NCBI GenBank assembly: GCA_014529385.2
Contig: CM043946.1
Coordinates: forward strand, 32,630,558 to 32,694,557
Length of the DNA: 64,000 nt
Direction of reading: 5' to 3'
From: Adiantum capillus-veneris
Lineage: Eukaryota > Streptophyta > Polypodiopsida > Polypodiales > Pteridaceae
The notes under the pieces are model-generated. The model was not told the origin of the DNA, did not search any database, and worked only from the letters and a program-made list of their open reading frames with translations. Shown one piece after another: positions 20,960-30,536 of the stretch; positions within the stretch are counted from its first letter, which is position 1, and every line of letters begins with the position of its first letter. A program made the position numbers and the translations under genes.

Positions 20960-22162
20960 CTAGTTGGTAATAGGTGAGGATTTTTGCCAGTAGTTTTCTA
21001 TTACCCTAGGTGCCTCGTCAAGTTGCAAGGGTGGTAAGGTACTCTCCCAGGATCGAACTTGAAGTGGTTCATCAGGTGATTCTTGAACACTGGGAGGTGT
21101 GGATTCTTTTGTAGCTTCATGGAGGTCCACTACTATAGATGGAGGTTGTGTAGAAGCTTTTACCTCTATGGATGTATTACATGAGGAGCTAAAAGCTTCA
21201 TGGAACTCCCCCCTTCCTGAGCTAGGTGGAATAAATTGGTTTTGCCTTGGAGCCCAAACTAGCTCTAGACTAGGTGTGTAGCATTCTGTGATCTTTCCCT
21301 TCCCACGGTCTGCCATTGGCTTTAGCGTTACACTGTTTGACTTGTATGGGTTTGTTGTCAATAGGGAAGGACACATTTTACATTTAGGTACCCAAATTTG
21401 CTCATTTCCATCATAGTAGCCTTGGGCTTCTAATAGTTGTTTTGGAATCCATTGTGATTTGGTCTTGACTCTCCTAGGGCGCGCTCTTGGTTTTCCCGGG
21501 AAATTTTTTCTTGGAATGGATGGGAGGGTTGAGGTAGTTGGAAGTAAGGCCTTGGGGACCCATTGATATGTACTCTTAGGTCGTGCAGGTTGAGTACTTG
21601 CAATATTACTGCTTGCTGCAACTACAAGTGTTGAAGTGCTAGATTCATGGGTAGCCGGCAAAGACGAGTTAACCACCTTGGCTTGTGAATGTTGGCTATC
21701 CTTCAACTTTGCTAGAGTTTGCAACGTAGGTGACTTTGCTTGAATGATAGGGGTAAGAGTCAGTGGTCGCGTCGTGACACTACCAGTATCCCAATCAATA
21801 GTGCATTTGGTTGCCAACATCCACGTGCGTCCCAGGTTTACATTGCCTTCCATAGCTCCTGCGGGCATGACTAGAAACCTCTGCACTATGCTTCCATTGT
21901 CATAGACAACAGGGGTCTGAAGGACTCCAAGAATAGCAGTTTTCTTTTTATTAATGCCCTTGACTTGCATCGTACTCGGGGATAGGGTCGGTTTTCCTAA
22001 TTGACACCAAACTCCATAGGATAACAAATTGTGTTTAGCTCCCGTATCTAATAAGGCATTGTATAGTACTTTCCCATAGGAGCTATTTAGCTCAATTGGG
22101 TATCGTAGGGGTGGCTCAGATTCTAATGAGTCGTCATTTGTGTCCTCAAAAAATGCTTGCAT
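20960..22162 (-). CDS. element B second retropepsin-like domain plus proline/serine-rich tail
   Basis: A 400-codon frame in the same register as integrase, separated from it only by the TAA at 22238-22240. Residues ~20-130 look like an aspartic protease: VLYNALLDTGAKHNLLS with catalytic DTG, a flap-like VKGINKKKT region, and NVNLGRTWMLA followed by IDWDTG, the usual place of the ILGR motif. The rest is low-complexity (Ser, Pro, Thr, Gln) with repeated YQWVPKALL, SQWIPKQLL and QIWVPKC motifs. A protease after integrase is not the usual Gypsy order. The normal protease position is occupied at 25649-27001. Confidence 0.7.
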   Translation of the reverse strand: MQAFFEDTNDDSLESEPPLRYPIELNSSYGKVLYNALLDTGAKHNLLSYGVWCQLGKPTLSPSTMQVKGINKKKTAILGVLQTPVVYDNGSIVQRFLVMPAGAMEGNVNLGRTWMLATKCTIDWDTGSVTTRPLTLTPIIQAKSPTLQTLAKLKDSQHSQAKVVNSSLPATHESSTSTLVVAASSNIASTQPARPKSTYQWVPKALLPTTSTLPSIPRKNFPGKPRARPRRVKTKSQWIPKQLLEAQGYYDGNEQIWVPKCKMCPSLLTTNPYKSNSVTLKPMADRGKGKITECYTPSLELVWAPRQNQFIPPSSGRGEFHEAFSSSCNTSIEVKASTQPPSIVVDLHEATKESTPPSVQESPDEPLQVRSWESTLPPLQLDEAPRVIENYWQKSSPITN

Positions 22163-22237
22163 GATTCCCAGATTAGCTTCTCGTTGGCGTCTAAGACGTT
22201 GTTGTTGTTCTTGAGCCTCAACTCTTGCTTGGATTTT

Positions 22238-23191
22238 TTAAAGCTCTGCTTGTTCCTTGGTAGCCTTCTTTTGATGGATGGCTTGCAACTCTTCCTGGCT
22301 TAGAGGATCATAATATCTTTTGAATTTACTCCCATTAAGGAATCCAATGGTTTCAACTCCTTCTAGAGTCTCCACACGAATGGTACCTTGCGGGGTAATT
22401 TCACACATTCGATATGGTCCCTTACCAGCGTATTTCAATTTCTTCTTTTCATTACGTACCCCGTACATAAGAACTTTATCACCAACCTTGATGTCTTTAT
22501 CCTTTAAATGGCTATCAAACCACTTCTTTCTCCTATCCTTCTCCACTAGAGCATTTCGCACAGCTAATTGCCTCTCTTCATCTAGCCTTTCGAGGATATA
22601 TAATCGCTCCACTAAGGGGTTACCATCCCAACCTTCTTGAGAAGTTACTCGAAGACTAGGAATGACAAACTCCCATGGCATAACTGCTTCTTGGCCATAG
22701 ACCATCTTAAACGGTGTGCAATTAATAGCAACTTTATACGCACTACGATAAGCCCATAAAGCTGATGTAAGCTTTAGGTCCCAATCAATGCGATAAGCCT
22801 CAACTGTCTTTGTCAAAATGGAGATGAGAGTTTTGTTGGTACTCTCAGCTTGGCCATTTGCTTGGGGATAATAGGGTGTAGACTTGTGGTGTGATATCAT
22901 GAAGTTTGATGTGAGTTCTTTTATTACTTCATATATAAAATGAGTTCCATTGTCACTCACAAGTTCAAAGGGGCATCCAAAACGTGTGATAATGTTCTCA
23001 AAGAGGAACTTAGCTGTTGTTTTTGCATCCGCCTTCCGTGTTGCTTTTGCTTCAGCCCATTTGGTTACATAGTCGGTAGCGACAATGATATATCGTGATT
23101 GCGTGTTACGTGCAGCCGGACTAATCGGTCCTACAAAGTCTAAGCCCCACTTTTCAAATGGTTGGGTTACCTTGATGGGATGTAGAGGCAT
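22238..23191 (-). CDS. element B integrase
   Basis: Integrase core with a complete catalytic triad: Asp in KWGLDFVGPIS, Asp in LVSDNGTHF, and Glu in QANGQAESTNK. It is followed by a C-terminal region with KVGDKVLMY and the GPYRM (GPY/F) motif. The zinc-binding HHCC region lies just upstream, partly in the preceding frame and partly between 23191 and 23291 (CDEC). The frame ends at a TAA (22238-22240) that could derive from CAA. Reading resumes in the same frame in the next ORF. Confidence 0.92.
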   Translation of the reverse strand: MPLHPIKVTQPFEKWGLDFVGPISPAARNTQSRYIIVATDYVTKWAEAKATRKADAKTTAKFLFENIITRFGCPFELVSDNGTHFIYEVIKELTSNFMISHHKSTPYYPQANGQAESTNKTLISILTKTVEAYRIDWDLKLTSALWAYRSAYKVAINCTPFKMVYGQEAVMPWEFVIPSLRVTSQEGWDGNPLVERLYILERLDEERQLAVRNALVEKDRRKKWFDSHLKDKDIKVGDKVLMYGVRNEKKKLKYAGKGPYRMCEITPQGTIRVETLEGVETIGFLNGSKFKRYYDPLSQEELQAIHQKKATKEQAEL

Positions 23192-23290
23192 CCTATCCCT
23201 TCTTTGCGGCTTGCTGAAGCTTTGGCATTCATCACATCCCTTTGCAAAAAGTGATGCATCCTTAAACAGAGTGGGACACCAATAGCCTGA

Positions 23291-25642
23291 CTATAAGATC
23301 TTTCGAGCAGTCAAGTTTCCTAAAAAGTGACCACCAGCCACGCCCATGTGTGCCTCTTGTAGAATATATAAATACTCATCCTCGCGGGCACAGCGTCTAA
23401 GAACATCATCTTTTCCTCTCTTATAGAGAGTTCCAGCCAGTAAGCAATAGGGTTCGCATTCCTTGATTAATTTTCGAGCTATATCTTTTCGCAGTTCTTT
23501 GGGTGGAAAACCATTAACTAAGAAGTTAACAATCTTTTCACTCCATTCAGGCATTGTCTCAACAATGAACAAAGGAGTATCAGGCAATTCATCATCAACC
23601 CCCGTAGGAGCTTCGCCATTAGGGATACGAGATAAATGATCTGCCATGACATGTTTCCTCCCAGGCCTCACAACAACGGTGAAGTCAAACTCAAGAAGAA
23701 TTAACAACCATCGTGTAATTCGACCTGTGGAACACGCTTGATGATCAACATAAAACACAAACTTGGTAGCAAGAAGGTAATAGCGAAATTTCTTTACTAC
23801 GTAAATCATAGCTAGACCTTCGCGCTCTGTAGTAGTGTAGTTCATCTCGACATCATTTAATTGGCGACTTGCAAAGCTAATAGGGTAGTCCAATTTATGT
23901 TCTCCTGGTTGAGTTAGAACACACCCAATAGCAAAATTTGATGCATCAATATGCACATGAAAAGGTACATTCCAATCAGGTGTTCGCAGGATTGGAGCAC
24001 TTGTTAGGGCCTTCTTTAATAACTCATAAGATTGATGACATTCTTCCGTCCAGTGAAACTCGATAAGAAGCTTGTACAATGGACGCGCTATCTCGGCAAA
24101 GTTTAAAATAAATCTTCGATAATAACCAACATGGCCCATAAATCTTTGAACTCCTTTATAGTTCGTAGGTGGTGGCAAATCGGCAATGTCTTTAATCTTA
24201 CTCTCATCTGTGGATATCCCGTTCTTGGACACTATATGCCCTAGAATGACTCCATGCTTAACCCAAAATTGGCATTTGAAAGGGTTCAATGAGATGCGAT
24301 AAAATCTGCACCTTTCAAATATTTTTCGTAGATATAACAAATGCTTCTCCCAAGAAGAATAAACACAAAGGTCGTCTAGGAAAGCTTCACAAAACTCCCT
24401 TAGAAATTCTTTAAACGCAGTGTTTATTAATCGTTGGAATGTAGCAGGGGCATTCGTTAAGCCAAAAGCCATAACACGAAATGCAAACACTCCAAACTCT
24501 GTGATAAAAGCAGTTTTAGCTTGGTCCTCTAATGCAATTGTGATTTGATTGTAACCAGAGTACCCATCTAAAAAGCTATAAGCTTCCTTGCCCGCAACTC
24601 TTTCAAGCACATGTTCTGAATATGGCAAGGGATAATGATCTCTCCTAGTGGCTGCATTAACTTTCTTGAGGTCCACGCACACTCTTAGTTTCCCATTCTT
24701 TTTTGGCACAATGACTATTGGAGAAACCCATTCTGAGTGCTCAATAGGGTATATGAATCCACATTGGATAAGTTTTTCAATCTCCTCTTGTACAATTTTG
24801 GCGTACTTAGGATTCATTGGATAGGGTCGTTGCTGGACGGGTTTAGCAGTGTTGATCATGGGAATTGTATGTTGCACCACAGAAGGTGGAACCCCCTTCA
24901 TGTCATGATATGTCCAAGCAAAGATATCCTTGTATTCCTTGAGGAGCTCCTTAAGTACAGCCTCTTCAGTTTTGGTAAGGTCTTGAGCAATAAAGACTGG
25001 TTTAGACTCCTCACCTGGTTCTGCTAATTCTATCTCTTTAACTACTGTTGGACCATCATAGACTCCACTGCTTCCATTGGTAGGTATTCGTTGGGCTTTG
25101 GCATACACAACCTTTCGCTCCCCCGTGGTATAAGATTTAAAATGTTCAGGAGCCGTATGTAAGTCAACAGGCTCTTGTCCTGACGGAGACCTTTCTTTTA
25201 GTTCTGCCTCCTTTTGTTGTTGTGCTAACTCTCGGTTTTGACGTCTTCTTATAGTTCGACTTAATTTCGGCTCTGTAACCTCCAATTGAGCGAGGTCAAT
25301 GGGTCGCGGGCTGCACCACACGACACTCTGGAGATGTTCACCCCAATTTTCTACTAGCTTTCGATGAGCATCACATGCCCCTAGATAGCTAAGCCATTCT
25401 GCATTAGATCTTTCCTTGTTTATCCTAGCTCTCACATTTGCTCGATATCGTCGTCTCTTATATGACCTTTGTTTCTTGTTAAGGTTTTGATTTTGGTAAA
25501 TGTTTGAACTCGACTCGCTTGATAGGTCTTCGCTTGTATCTTCTTCACTCTCATATAAATTACCATAGATGGTCGTACTAGACCTTGAGTGTTCAGTTTC
25601 TATACTTGGCTCACTCGATGTTTCCTCAGGTTCTGAATCCAT
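23291..25642 (-). CDS. element B RT-RNase H
   Basis: A 783-codon frame. Residues 1-120 are a charged linker (Ser/Glu-rich, then Arg-rich). RT spans ~275-530: PYPMNPKY, GKLRVCVDLKKVN, FLDGYSGYNQI (catalytic Asp), [12 protein letters not shown], and palm box AFLDDLCVYS. RNase H covers ~560-690: HIDASNFAIG, TTEREGLAM, FYVDHQ, then HVMADHLSR. The stretch after FYVDHQ is about seven residues shorter than I expect for this family (in-frame deletion). The start of the integrase zinc-binding region follows. A TAG at 23291-23293 (CAG likely) ends the frame. Confidence 0.93.
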   Translation of the reverse strand: MDSEPEETSSEPSIETEHSRSSTTIYGNLYESEEDTSEDLSSESSSNIYQNQNLNKKQRSYKRRRYRANVRARINKERSNAEWLSYLGACDAHRKLVENWGEHLQSVVWCSPRPIDLAQLEVTEPKLSRTIRRRQNRELAQQQKEAELKERSPSGQEPVDLHTAPEHFKSYTTGERKVVYAKAQRIPTNGSSGVYDGPTVVKEIELAEPGEESKPVFIAQDLTKTEEAVLKELLKEYKDIFAWTYHDMKGVPPSVVQHTIPMINTAKPVQQRPYPMNPKYAKIVQEEIEKLIQCGFIYPIEHSEWVSPIVIVPKKNGKLRVCVDLKKVNAATRRDHYPLPYSEHVLERVAGKEAYSFLDGYSGYNQITIALEDQAKTAFITEFGVFAFRVMAFGLTNAPATFQRLINTAFKEFLREFCEAFLDDLCVYSSWEKHLLYLRKIFERCRFYRISLNPFKCQFWVKHGVILGHIVSKNGISTDESKIKDIADLPPPTNYKGVQRFMGHVGYYRRFILNFAEIARPLYKLLIEFHWTEECHQSYELLKKALTSAPILRTPDWNVPFHVHIDASNFAIGCVLTQPGEHKLDYPISFASRQLNDVEMNYTTTEREGLAMIYVVKKFRYYLLATKFVFYVDHQACSTGRITRWLLILLEFDFTVVVRPGRKHVMADHLSRIPNGEAPTGVDDELPDTPLFIVETMPEWSEKIVNFLVNGFPPKELRKDIARKLIKECEPYCLLAGTLYKRGKDDVLRRCAREDEYLYILQEAHMGVAGGHFLGNLTARKIL

Positions 25643-25648
25643 TTCTTC

Positions 25649-27001
25649 CTAAGATTCCGTTTCTGATGTGTATTGGCCTGAAGCCTTTGAGGAATCATCA
25701 GTTTCACTCTCAGGTAGGTGTGCCTCTTTCTTATCATCGGATGTTACATGCGCTACACCTAACATGTTTACTGGTGCAATGTGTGGTATCTCTTCCCCAT
25801 CTGGTGTTACCCAGGTTGTTCCTCTAGCTCCCCATGTATCTATAGTTGCCGCTAGGTGTACCCAATCGACATTGTCTGACTCAGCCATTCCGAGTAGGAT
25901 ATCCATATAAGGAGAGTTCTTCCCAATATCCGTGTCTTCGTTACACGTGTAACAATACTGTAATGGAGCTGAGTGAATTGTTGTGTCTGATCGATTATCA
26001 ATGATGAATTTATTTCCTAGAGGATGCGTTCGACCACTTAAAAGATCAACTCTAATGACAGAGTCTTGGAACTGTAAGTAGACGTGGTTTTTGGACCAGT
26101 CATGCACCATTTTTGCTTCCCTCATGAATGGACGCCCTAAGATCATCTCAAATGACATAGGATGCTTGGAAAAATCCATAACAATGAAAGTTTGCCTTAC
26201 CTTGTGTCCCAAGACCTTGATTCTGAGATCCTTTAGCATTCCAATAGGCGTAACAATAGATTCATTAGCCATTTTTACCACTACGCTTGTGGCTTCAAGG
26301 TGAGGTCGCCCCATAAACTCCCAACAACTCTTTGTCACCATGCTGACTCCCGCACCACCGTCAAGGACCCCCTTTACAGTTAATCCTTTAGTAGTGATTG
26401 GCAGAGTAGCATTAGATTCATCACCCTCAAAGTATTTCCCCAACTTGTTAACGGGTACTTCAATTAAAGATTCCTGTCCCGCTAGGTCAGATGGTGGTGC
26501 TAAATGTTCCTCATCATTCATTATCGAGTCAGGTTTGTTCATATGTGCAAACTGTGGTAATCCGGCCTGTAATTCTCCATTGAGGAAGGCTCGAAGAGCT
26601 GAGACTAGCTCGGGGTCTTTATATAGTTTGGACATGATGGTGGTTCTAACTTCTGAAGACATGAAATCCATCAATTTGGCAACATTTAATGGCATCTTGT
26701 GGGACGTAGGACCCTGACAAGAGAATGGTGAAGATGGAATCTCCACTTCCTCTAGGGGGTCGGGTATTCCCTCACCAAACATTCTCTCTAGTAGGAAAGG
26801 TGTGTGTCCACTTTCAAATGTCCTACCCTCACTCTCTTCCCGAATGATACTGGGTATAGCTAACGGCCTGTAGTTCTTGTGAGGTTGAACTTGTGTGGGA
26901 AACACTGTGTCCAACATCTGGATATGTTTGGGTTCAGGTTCTAATGTTCGTTGAGTTTCTTCCACCACACCCCTCAGTTGTTGGACTCGTTCAATTTCCA
27001 C
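25649..27001 (-). CDS. element B protease (usual position)
   Basis: A 450-codon segment in the pol frame. Residues ~200-330 form a retropepsin-like domain: LTVKGVLDGGAGVSMV with a DGG in place of DTG/DSG, and FEMILGRPFMREAKMVHDW further on. DGG-type sites are known among plant Ty3/Gypsy proteases, so it may be active. Preceded by proline/glutamate-rich sequence, followed by acidic linker (TDDSSKASG). The start given is not a real initiation site: the frame continues from upstream past a TGA at 27056-27058. The TAG at 25649-25651 ends it. Confidence 0.8.
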   Translation of the reverse strand: MEIERVQQLRGVVEETQRTLEPEPKHIQMLDTVFPTQVQPHKNYRPLAIPSIIREESEGRTFESGHTPFLLERMFGEGIPDPLEEVEIPSSPFSCQGPTSHKMPLNVAKLMDFMSSEVRTTIMSKLYKDPELVSALRAFLNGELQAGLPQFAHMNKPDSIMNDEEHLAPPSDLAGQESLIEVPVNKLGKYFEGDESNATLPITTKGLTVKGVLDGGAGVSMVTKSCWEFMGRPHLEATSVVVKMANESIVTPIGMLKDLRIKVLGHKVRQTFIVMDFSKHPMSFEMILGRPFMREAKMVHDWSKNHVYLQFQDSVIRVDLLSGRTHPLGNKFIIDNRSDTTIHSAPLQYCYTCNEDTDIGKNSPYMDILLGMAESDNVDWVHLAATIDTWGARGTTWVTPDGEEIPHIAPVNMLGVAHVTSDDKKEAHLPESETDDSSKASGQYTSETES

Positions 27002-27055
27002 TGTTGGGTTTGGATAGGTTCCAATCTTTCTCTTGCAATCCTCATTTTTCGTCTC

Positions 27056-27853
27056 TCATGGCTTATCTTGGGGGTTCGCAACTGGGTGGTTTAACTTTGA
27101 ATACTCTTTTGGTGTTCGTCGTGATTCCCTCTCGTGATCCTCCTCACTGGCTTTTTCCTTTGTAGTAATAGTTTTGGTCTTCGTGGTCTCTATCGAATCT
27201 GAGTCATCCTCAGGGTCATTCATATACACGGGATCCTCTCCTGTCCCTATGTTAGTCTTTGAACTAGGTTTTGAGCTAGAAGCATTAAGGGATTTCTTTC
27301 TTCGTGTTTTCTTCTTTCTCGCTCGGCCAATGGATGCAGCATCTCTCTCTTCAAGGATGTAATTTTGCTTTTGGAGCATCGACCGTGTGAGTGCATTCAT
27401 TGGTGCTATGTTTATAGTTGGTGGTGTCCCATCAACAATCTCTATTATGTTCAATGGTGTGATTTTTGGTGCGTTTGGATTGTTAGGACACTGTGCGATC
27501 AAATGATCTATGCCACAACGATTACAAGTGAGTATTGGCATTGCCAATGCACTCCCTTGACTTGTTTGCATTAGTGCGGCATTCTTTTGCATTCTAATGG
27601 GGCACTCAGCTACTCGATGTGGTCCACCACATTCGTAGCACTGAAGAGGTGGTCTCTTGGTAAAACTATTAATGTTTTGGCCTCTTGCTGCTAGCGCAGT
27701 AGCTTGATATACCAGTTTGATTTGTCCCCAATGGTCTTCCATATAGTACATGGGACACTCCTCAAGCATGTCGACTCCATAGGTGATACTAGAGTCTATG
27801 TCCTCTTCGCAATCTACATAAGTACTAGATGACTCGCAACCTATTTGGTTCAT
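27056..27853 (-). CDS. element B extra zinc-knuckle region at the start of the pol frame
   Basis: 265 codons with two zinc knuckles of CX2CX3HX4C spacing (CYECGGPHRVAEC and CNRCGIDHLIAQC), then a basic segment (RARKKKTRRKKS) and a charged tail. It overlaps the gag frame and lies +1 to it. The pol frame is open from about 27887. A run of six C (minus strand) lies in the overlap, so either ribosomal frameshifting or a one-base change could connect them. The TGA at 27056-27058 is consistent with a CGA codon. Confidence 0.75.
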   Translation of the reverse strand: MNQIGCESSSTYVDCEEDIDSSITYGVDMLEECPMYYMEDHWGQIKLVYQATALAARGQNINSFTKRPPLQCYECGGPHRVAECPIRMQKNAALMQTSQGSALAMPILTCNRCGIDHLIAQCPNNPNAPKITPLNIIEIVDGTPPTINIAPMNALTRSMLQKQNYILEERDAASIGRARKKKTRRKKSLNASSSKPSSKTNIGTGEDPVYMNDPEDDSDSIETTKTKTITTKEKASEEDHERESRRTPKEYSKLNHPVANPQDKP

Positions 27854-29582
27854 AGGTGTAACTCTTGGATGAGGGGGGTTGCGGTCCTAGCACTGGAGGT
27901 GGCAACGATGTGGTTTGGACCACATTTTGGGTTCTAGGGACCATGTGCTGTAATGGCAACTGTTGCTCCATGGGTGGGGTAGGCATCAATGCAGGAACTC
28001 GAGGTGAGTCTGCCCAAGCTATAGGCGGTCTATTTTCCATGATGCGTTTAAGCATTAGGCAATCCTTCGCTTGATGGCCATACCTGCCACACGCGTTACA
28101 AGTCCCGTTAAACTTTACTCTGAAAGTAGGGCATTCACTCGTAGTATGTGGGCCCAAGCAAATTGAGCACCATTGTTGCTCCCTTCTTGGATACATATGA
28201 GTGTTTTGTGGAGCACGATTACCCCTAAGTCTTTCTTGGATGGCCTTTGTGAGATCTGCCAAAGTCATCTCAGATATCGTTTGCTCTTTCACGATTGGCT
28301 TTATCTTCATTGGCTCATGCCCTGATGCTTGCGAGCTACTTGACTTCGGCTCGGCAGACACTCTTTCTCTTGCAATCATTAGCTTATCCTCCAATTGGAT
28401 TGCATTCATGGTGACTGCTTCCCAAGTAGTGATACCTCTAATGACTAGGCCATTATAGATACTTTCATGTCGTAGTCCCCTAATGAATCTATCAAGCAAT
28501 TGGTTGTTGTTGAATCGCTCGTTTGGATCGCATCGAGAATTCAAATTCTTTAGGCGACTAATGAAGTCTCTCACGTATTCACCTTCTTCTCGTTGGGCTT
28601 TCTGGAGCTGAGAGGCTACACCCCAAAGTACTCCCTCTCGTATGTATTCTTTTAAGAACAGTCTCCTAAGAGTAGAGTAGATCGTTTTTTCTTCTACTCT
28701 TAAGGTTCTATACCAATCTCCAGCCTTTCCGCTTAGGGTCAAACTCAAAGCCTTACACTTATGTAGTTCATTGTGCTCTTCCAAGGAATCGCACACATGT
28801 TCAAAGACTTCCATATGCTTTCTAGCATCTCCGTCTCCATTGAATTTTTGTGTGAGCTTAGCTACTTGAACTGCCTTGCTCCTAGGCTCTCTATCAGGTA
28901 CACTACGCATGTTTTCTGCAATAGAGCGACCGATAGTTTGAGCAAATGCTGCCAAATCTCCTATTTGAGCAGGTATAATGGGTGTATGTGCTCCTAGAAC
29001 CACATGTGAGATGGGAGTTGGCCTTGGCCTTGGCATACGCGCGGCTCTTGGGTCCCATATTTCGTATGGTGGTGTACCAGAAGGTGGTCCAAAGTTTACA
29101 GGCGTGGCCCTAGGCATAGGGGGTGCCTGATATGGCATGTTATTATTAAATGACATGGCTCCATTTGTATAAGAGCTTGGATAATGCCATTGTGGATTGT
29201 AAGCTCTTGGAATAATCGGAGGTGTAGGAGCTACATGAGGCTGAGGCACGACAGGTGCACATGATTGATACATACATGTAGGTATAGTTGGGGGCACTGT
29301 GCTACTAGGCATCGGCGCCGTGTTAACAAATGAACTCCATGGTGTACTTCTTGTCATGCTCACCATTGGGATATGCATGGTAGCCGTAGTGTCATTAAGA
29401 GAAAGATGAGCTAGATCTGGGAAGGTAAAGCTGCCACTTGTGGGCTCAGATTGTACTGAGGCTCCTGGCGAAACAACATATGGAGGATCAATGGGGCTCA
29501 CTGAGGGAGTCTCCATTTGTGACAGGGTTGGTTGGTTGTCCTTTCCCGTATCCAAGAATCTCATTAGGCCTGTTGAAGGCAT
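27825..29582 (-). CDS. element B gag
   Basis: 585 codons. Residues 1-200 are Pro/Ser/Thr-rich. Residues ~225-385 form a retrotransposon gag domain (LTQKFNGDGDARKHMEVFEH, KAGDWYRTL, LFLKEYIREG, FISRLKNLNSRC, FIRGLRHESIY). Two zinc knuckles follow (CSICLGPHTTSEC; CNACGRYGHQAKDC), then a Pro-rich end. It is in the same frame as 29643-30536, with only the TAG at 29643-29645 (CAG likely) between them. It ends at TAG 27825-27827 inside the overlap with the pol frame. Confidence 0.88.
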   Translation of the reverse strand: MPSTGLMRFLDTGKDNQPTLSQMETPSVSPIDPPYVVSPGASVQSEPTSGSFTFPDLAHLSLNDTTATMHIPMVSMTRSTPWSSFVNTAPMPSSTVPPTIPTCMYQSCAPVVPQPHVAPTPPIIPRAYNPQWHYPSSYTNGAMSFNNNMPYQAPPMPRATPVNFGPPSGTPPYEIWDPRAARMPRPRPTPISHVVLGAHTPIIPAQIGDLAAFAQTIGRSIAENMRSVPDREPRSKAVQVAKLTQKFNGDGDARKHMEVFEHVCDSLEEHNELHKCKALSLTLSGKAGDWYRTLRVEEKTIYSTLRRLFLKEYIREGVLWGVASQLQKAQREEGEYVRDFISRLKNLNSRCDPNERFNNNQLLDRFIRGLRHESIYNGLVIRGITTWEAVTMNAIQLEDKLMIARERVSAEPKSSSSQASGHEPMKIKPIVKEQTISEMTLADLTKAIQERLRGNRAPQNTHMYPRREQQWCSICLGPHTTSECPTFRVKFNGTCNACGRYGHQAKDCLMLKRIMENRPPIAWADSPRVPALMPTPPMEQQLPLQHMVPRTQNVVQTTSLPPPVLGPQPPSSKSYTYEPNRLRVI

Positions 29583-29642
29583 GTTGATCCCTGTGTTCTG
29601 TCTTTCTAACTCGACAATCCTATGGAGGACATCACAGACTTT

Positions 29643-30536
29643 CTATTGTTGCTCATCTATGCTAGTAGCACCCGATGTGGATTGTAGAACATCTAACCAA
29701 CCCACATGATAGGTGTGTCCTATGTACCGATCAGTTAAAGCTTCTGCTTGTAGGTCATACTCCCAATTTTTGTTTAGGAATATCCCATCTAGGCCTGGCG
29801 TGCTGGAGGTTTCCCTTGAAGTGGAAGCATTATTGCTCCCCATAGCTTGCCCCTCCATGACTGCTACCTTGGGAGCACTCGGTTTCTCGGCTGGCATGAT
29901 TGTTGTCATAGGAGCCTTTGCTTTCAGGGCTCGACTTTGTTCTAGCCCTCGTAGGTTCTCAATTTCCCTCTCCCTTGTTGCTTGCATATAGCGTTTGATC
30001 TCTTGCACTTCGGCAAGACTCCTACCATCGGGTAGTAAAACCTCAGAGGGAGATAGTCCTAAAGGGTCAGGAGGTGCAGTGGATGGAACATTCACATGCA
30101 CACTCTCAAGAAGCATAGGGTCCATTTTAGGCAGGAATGACGAATTTACTTCCCCACTCCCTTCATTTATTTCATTAACCGCATGTTCGAAGCAAGTAGC
30201 TCTACTAAGGGTCTCTTTTAAGCGGCTAAACACGCTGGACCCGGGCCGTGGGCCCATGGCATGCATGTCTTGACTTGAACTATCAGGGTTTGGTGTAGGA
30301 TACCCCTCCATGAGTTCGTAGTCAGAGGAAGAATCACTAGACGCGATATGAAGATCTTGGGTCGCGCTACCTTGAGTCCCGGCCGAAGGTCCAAAACCTA
30401 GGGTGGAGGAATAATGGGTGCCCGCGTAAATGGAGGCACTACCAATATGCTCGTGCTCTAACACTCGTCCAGAGCGTAGGTTCATATGACTTGGATCCCC
30501 TAGAAGTGTCAGTGAGGGCCCGTGAAGGCTGCTCAC
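29643..30536 (-). CDS. element B gag N-terminal extension
   Basis: 297 codons starting MSSLHGPSLTLLGDPSHMNLRSG. MNLRSG-type starts are common at the beginning of large plant Gypsy gag-pol ORFs, so MNLRSG (residue 18) is another possible start. Mostly Ser/Gly/Pro-rich and acidic, with a Glu/Arg-rich helix-like part (EVQEIKRYMQATREREIENL). Same frame as gag. The TAG between them is the only break, so the original protein was probably one ORF of about 900 codons. Confidence 0.75.
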   Translation of the reverse strand: MSSLHGPSLTLLGDPSHMNLRSGRVLEHEHIGSASIYAGTHYSSTLGFGPSAGTQGSATQDLHIASSDSSSDYELMEGYPTPNPDSSSQDMHAMGPRPGSSVFSRLKETLSRATCFEHAVNEINEGSGEVNSSFLPKMDPMLLESVHVNVPSTAPPDPLGLSPSEVLLPDGRSLAEVQEIKRYMQATREREIENLRGLEQSRALKAKAPMTTIMPAEKPSAPKVAVMEGQAMGSNNASTSRETSSTPGLDGIFLNKNWEYDLQAEALTDRYIGHTYHVGWLDVLQSTSGATSIDEQQ

